Assembly: GCA_028829895.1 (NCBI GenBank)
Contig: CM054179.1
Coordinates: forward strand, 71,300,391 to 71,364,390
Length of the DNA stretch: 64,000 nucleotides
Reading direction: 5' to 3'
Origin: Sinotaia quadrata
Taxonomy: Eukaryota; Mollusca; Gastropoda; Architaenioglossa; Viviparidae
The position numbers were made by a program, and so were the translations under genes. Positions within the stretch are counted from its first letter, which is position 1, and every line of letters starts with the position of its first letter. The notes beneath the pieces were generated by a model. It ran no database searches, was not told where the DNA came from, and saw only the letters and a program-made list of their open reading frames with translations. Shown here piece by piece: positions 62,223 through 64,000 of the stretch.

Positions 62223-62248
62223 AGAAGCTAAGATCAACTCATAAGCAG
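62223..62248 (+). CDS. PLEKHM1: Candidate 26-bp microexon of the PLEKHM1-like gene
   Basis: A strong polypyrimidine tract and AG at 62221-62222 precede 26 bases that end in CAG|gtgaac. The exon accepts the phase left by the exon ending at 62133 (G+AG = Glu) and reads EKLRSTHKQ, ending in phase 0. It would begin the polar linker that follows the RUN domain. Support is splice-site quality and phase only; the linker is poorly conserved, so homology does not help. Confidence 0.55.
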
Positions 62249-63780
62249 GTGAACATTTATATAAGACAAAATTACTTGTTTAGTGGTTATGAATACCAAG
62301 GTACATTACTCTAAACACTTTGATCTTCCTTCTTTTATTTACTTTTTTTGATTGTCAATAAAATCAGTATTATTACTTTATGTATTATTTTTAGGAAACT
62401 AAAATAAATAAATAAAATATTAGTGATACTAATGATACTATTGGAATTAGGAGAAAAATTACAACAGCACCTTCCAGTATTATTAATAAGCCTCTCTTTG
62501 ATTCATTATTTACAATTTCAAACCAACATGCTCATCACATCAGTTTATCTCAGTTTTATTTGATTCTGTTTTCTCTCACTTCAAAATTAATAGCAGTGGT
62601 ATAAAGTGAAAACAGTCTGCTTCAGTGCAGCCTTCAAACTTAAAGTGATTAAATATGCTGAAGAAAATAATAACTTCGCAGCAGCCCAAGAATTTTTATT
62701 GAATGAAAAGTGAGTTCATGAATAGTGAAAAATCAAACAGTCTTTTGAAGATATACCATAGAAAAGGACTGCTCAGGGCAGGTTTTTGCTCAGCAATTGG
62801 GTTTTTGAATATAGACCAAATAGGTTACCTTGTCACAAAGATTAGCATTCATCTTCATGCTCTGCAGATGAAAAAGGAGAGATGCAAGTTCTTCTTCTTC
62901 TTCTTTACATTCACTACTTTTCCCCACAGGAATTGCGTGGAAACTTTTCATCTTCTTGATATTCTCAGTTTCTGTATAGTTCCTGTGGGGCCTTCCTCCT
63001 TACTCTGTTATTCTAGGAGGGTAGTACTGCTCAGAAAAAAAAATTGTGGAAGATTTATGGAAGTTATGGAATTAGTTTTCCAATTGCCTGCCATTGTTTA
63101 CAGTTTACTTACATGCTTTATTAGTGTGTCAATGATTGTTATGCATTGTTTTTCCTAGGAATTGTGTTAATATATGTATAGAAAATTTTTATTAAAAAAA
63201 AATGTGAGGAAGCTATTTGTAACTTCCTTTAAGTTTGTGGTTTTCTTTTTTATTACTTACTGTGTAATGGTGTGTGTGGGTTGGGTTTTATTAATATTTA
63301 TTTTCATAGAAGGTGAAATGAGAGATGCAAGTGAAAAAAATTGTGACTTGTATTACTTCATCTAGGTGATGCACATGATTTATGACAGATCGGGGTCACT
63401 TCCCTTGCATTTTGTTTCTAAAAGAGCTATACAATAAAAGATGCAATTATTAGCTAGAGTACAGTGTGTGCTTTAGTACATGCTTTTGTCCTTATATATT
63501 GTTTGAGGTACTTTTTAATTATATTAAAAGTCTATATATTTAGGAAGGAAATCGTTTATATTTTCAGTTGATGTATTTTTATATGATGATTGATGCTATT
63601 GTATTGTGTATTTTATGATTTAAGTACATGAATGCTTTTCCTGTAGCCTGCTAGTACACATTTTATTTTATTTTAGGTCCTATCCCTTAAGTTATATATT
63701 AGTAAAGAATTGTGTTTTAAAGCATCATTATAGTAGCTTCATTATACATTTGATTGGTTACTCAATTCTTAATTTGGAAG

Positions 63781-63949
63781 CATAACAGTTCAAACACTAC
63801 ATGCCCACATCCCAGTGCTAGAGATAGGATGTCAAAAGCCATTAACAATGAGGACACAAGCACCCCCTCCATGCCCTGCAATAGCCTCCTTCATGGAGAA
63901 TGCAGCAAAAACATTGTCAGTCAACACAAATCACATGCATTCCAGCAAG
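63781..63949 (+). CDS. PLEKHM1: Probable next exon of the PLEKHM1-like gene (Ser/Thr/Pro-rich linker)
   Basis: An AG at 63779-63780 opens a phase-0 frame, as needed after the microexon. It stays open for 56 codons to CAAG|gtttgg at 63949. The peptide is rich in Ser, Asn, Thr and Pro (SSNTTCPHPSARD, NNEDTSTPSMPCNSLLHG), like the low-complexity linker after the RUN domain in PLEKHM1. Base composition is clearly richer in GC than the flanking intron. The acceptor tract is mediocre and there is no conserved motif, so this is a probable rather than proven exon. It would leave the next exon in phase 1. Confidence 0.45.
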
Positions 63950-64000
63950 GTTTGGGAATATAGTACATTAATAGTGCAGTAACTGTTTTATATCTAAACT

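Noticed and set aside
62703..63158. 151-codon open frame in the PLEKHM1-like intron
   Set aside because: No domain or motif, low-complexity Phe run from a CTT repeat, and no splice pair in the required phase; treated as chance.

Overview
This is a eukaryotic window: AT-rich, with spliced genes, large introns, microsatellites, many minisatellites and decayed transposons. Gene content and transposon families suggest an invertebrate animal, most likely a lophotrochozoan such as a mollusc. That placement is inference from gene and transposon character, not from a marker sequence.

Three host genes can be read from exon structure and splice phase. SSR3 (TRAP-gamma) is on the minus strand with five coding exons (39655 down to 32150; 183 codons plus stop). 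MRPL20 (mitochondrial ribosomal protein L20) is on the plus strand with five coding exons (39926 to 46866; 144 codons plus stop). The two are head to head, with only 270 bp between their start codons, so they probably share a promoter. Further right, on the plus strand, lies the N-terminal RUN-domain part of a PLEKHM1-like gene: seven firm exons from 54037 to 62133, a 26-bp microexon at 62223-62248 and a probable further exon at 63781-63949. Its first exon was not found, and its PH and C1/zinc-finger parts would lie beyond the right edge. The three genes act in different places (ER translocon, mitochondrial ribosome, endolysosome) and nothing suggests a shared pathway.

Layout: 1-27.6 kb has no recognisable host gene. 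It is packed with more than twenty mutually unrelated minisatellites (19-64 bp units), simple repeats, copies of a roughly 690-bp inverted-repeat element (MITE) and a hAT transposon tail. 26.0-31.3 kb is a transposon graveyard: a permuted Ty3/Gypsy pol remnant, a BED/GTF2IRD2-like hAT on the plus strand, and a second hAT-type transposase relic on the minus strand. 32.1-46.9 kb holds SSR3 and MRPL20, with small MITEs and tandem repeats in introns. 46.9-54.0 kb holds a LINE tail, a 5'-truncated Gypsy element with polypurine tract and 3' LTR, and a second copy of the BED-type hAT. 54.0-64.0 kb is the PLEKHM1-like gene.

No CRISPR array, operon or prokaryotic gene is present. The most notable observations are: the MITE family with at least eight copies here; a tandem array beside MRPL20 exon 3 that appears to be built from the exon's own splice-acceptor junction; the compact SSR3/MRPL20 divergent promoter; and the sharp change from minisatellite-rich to gene-rich DNA.
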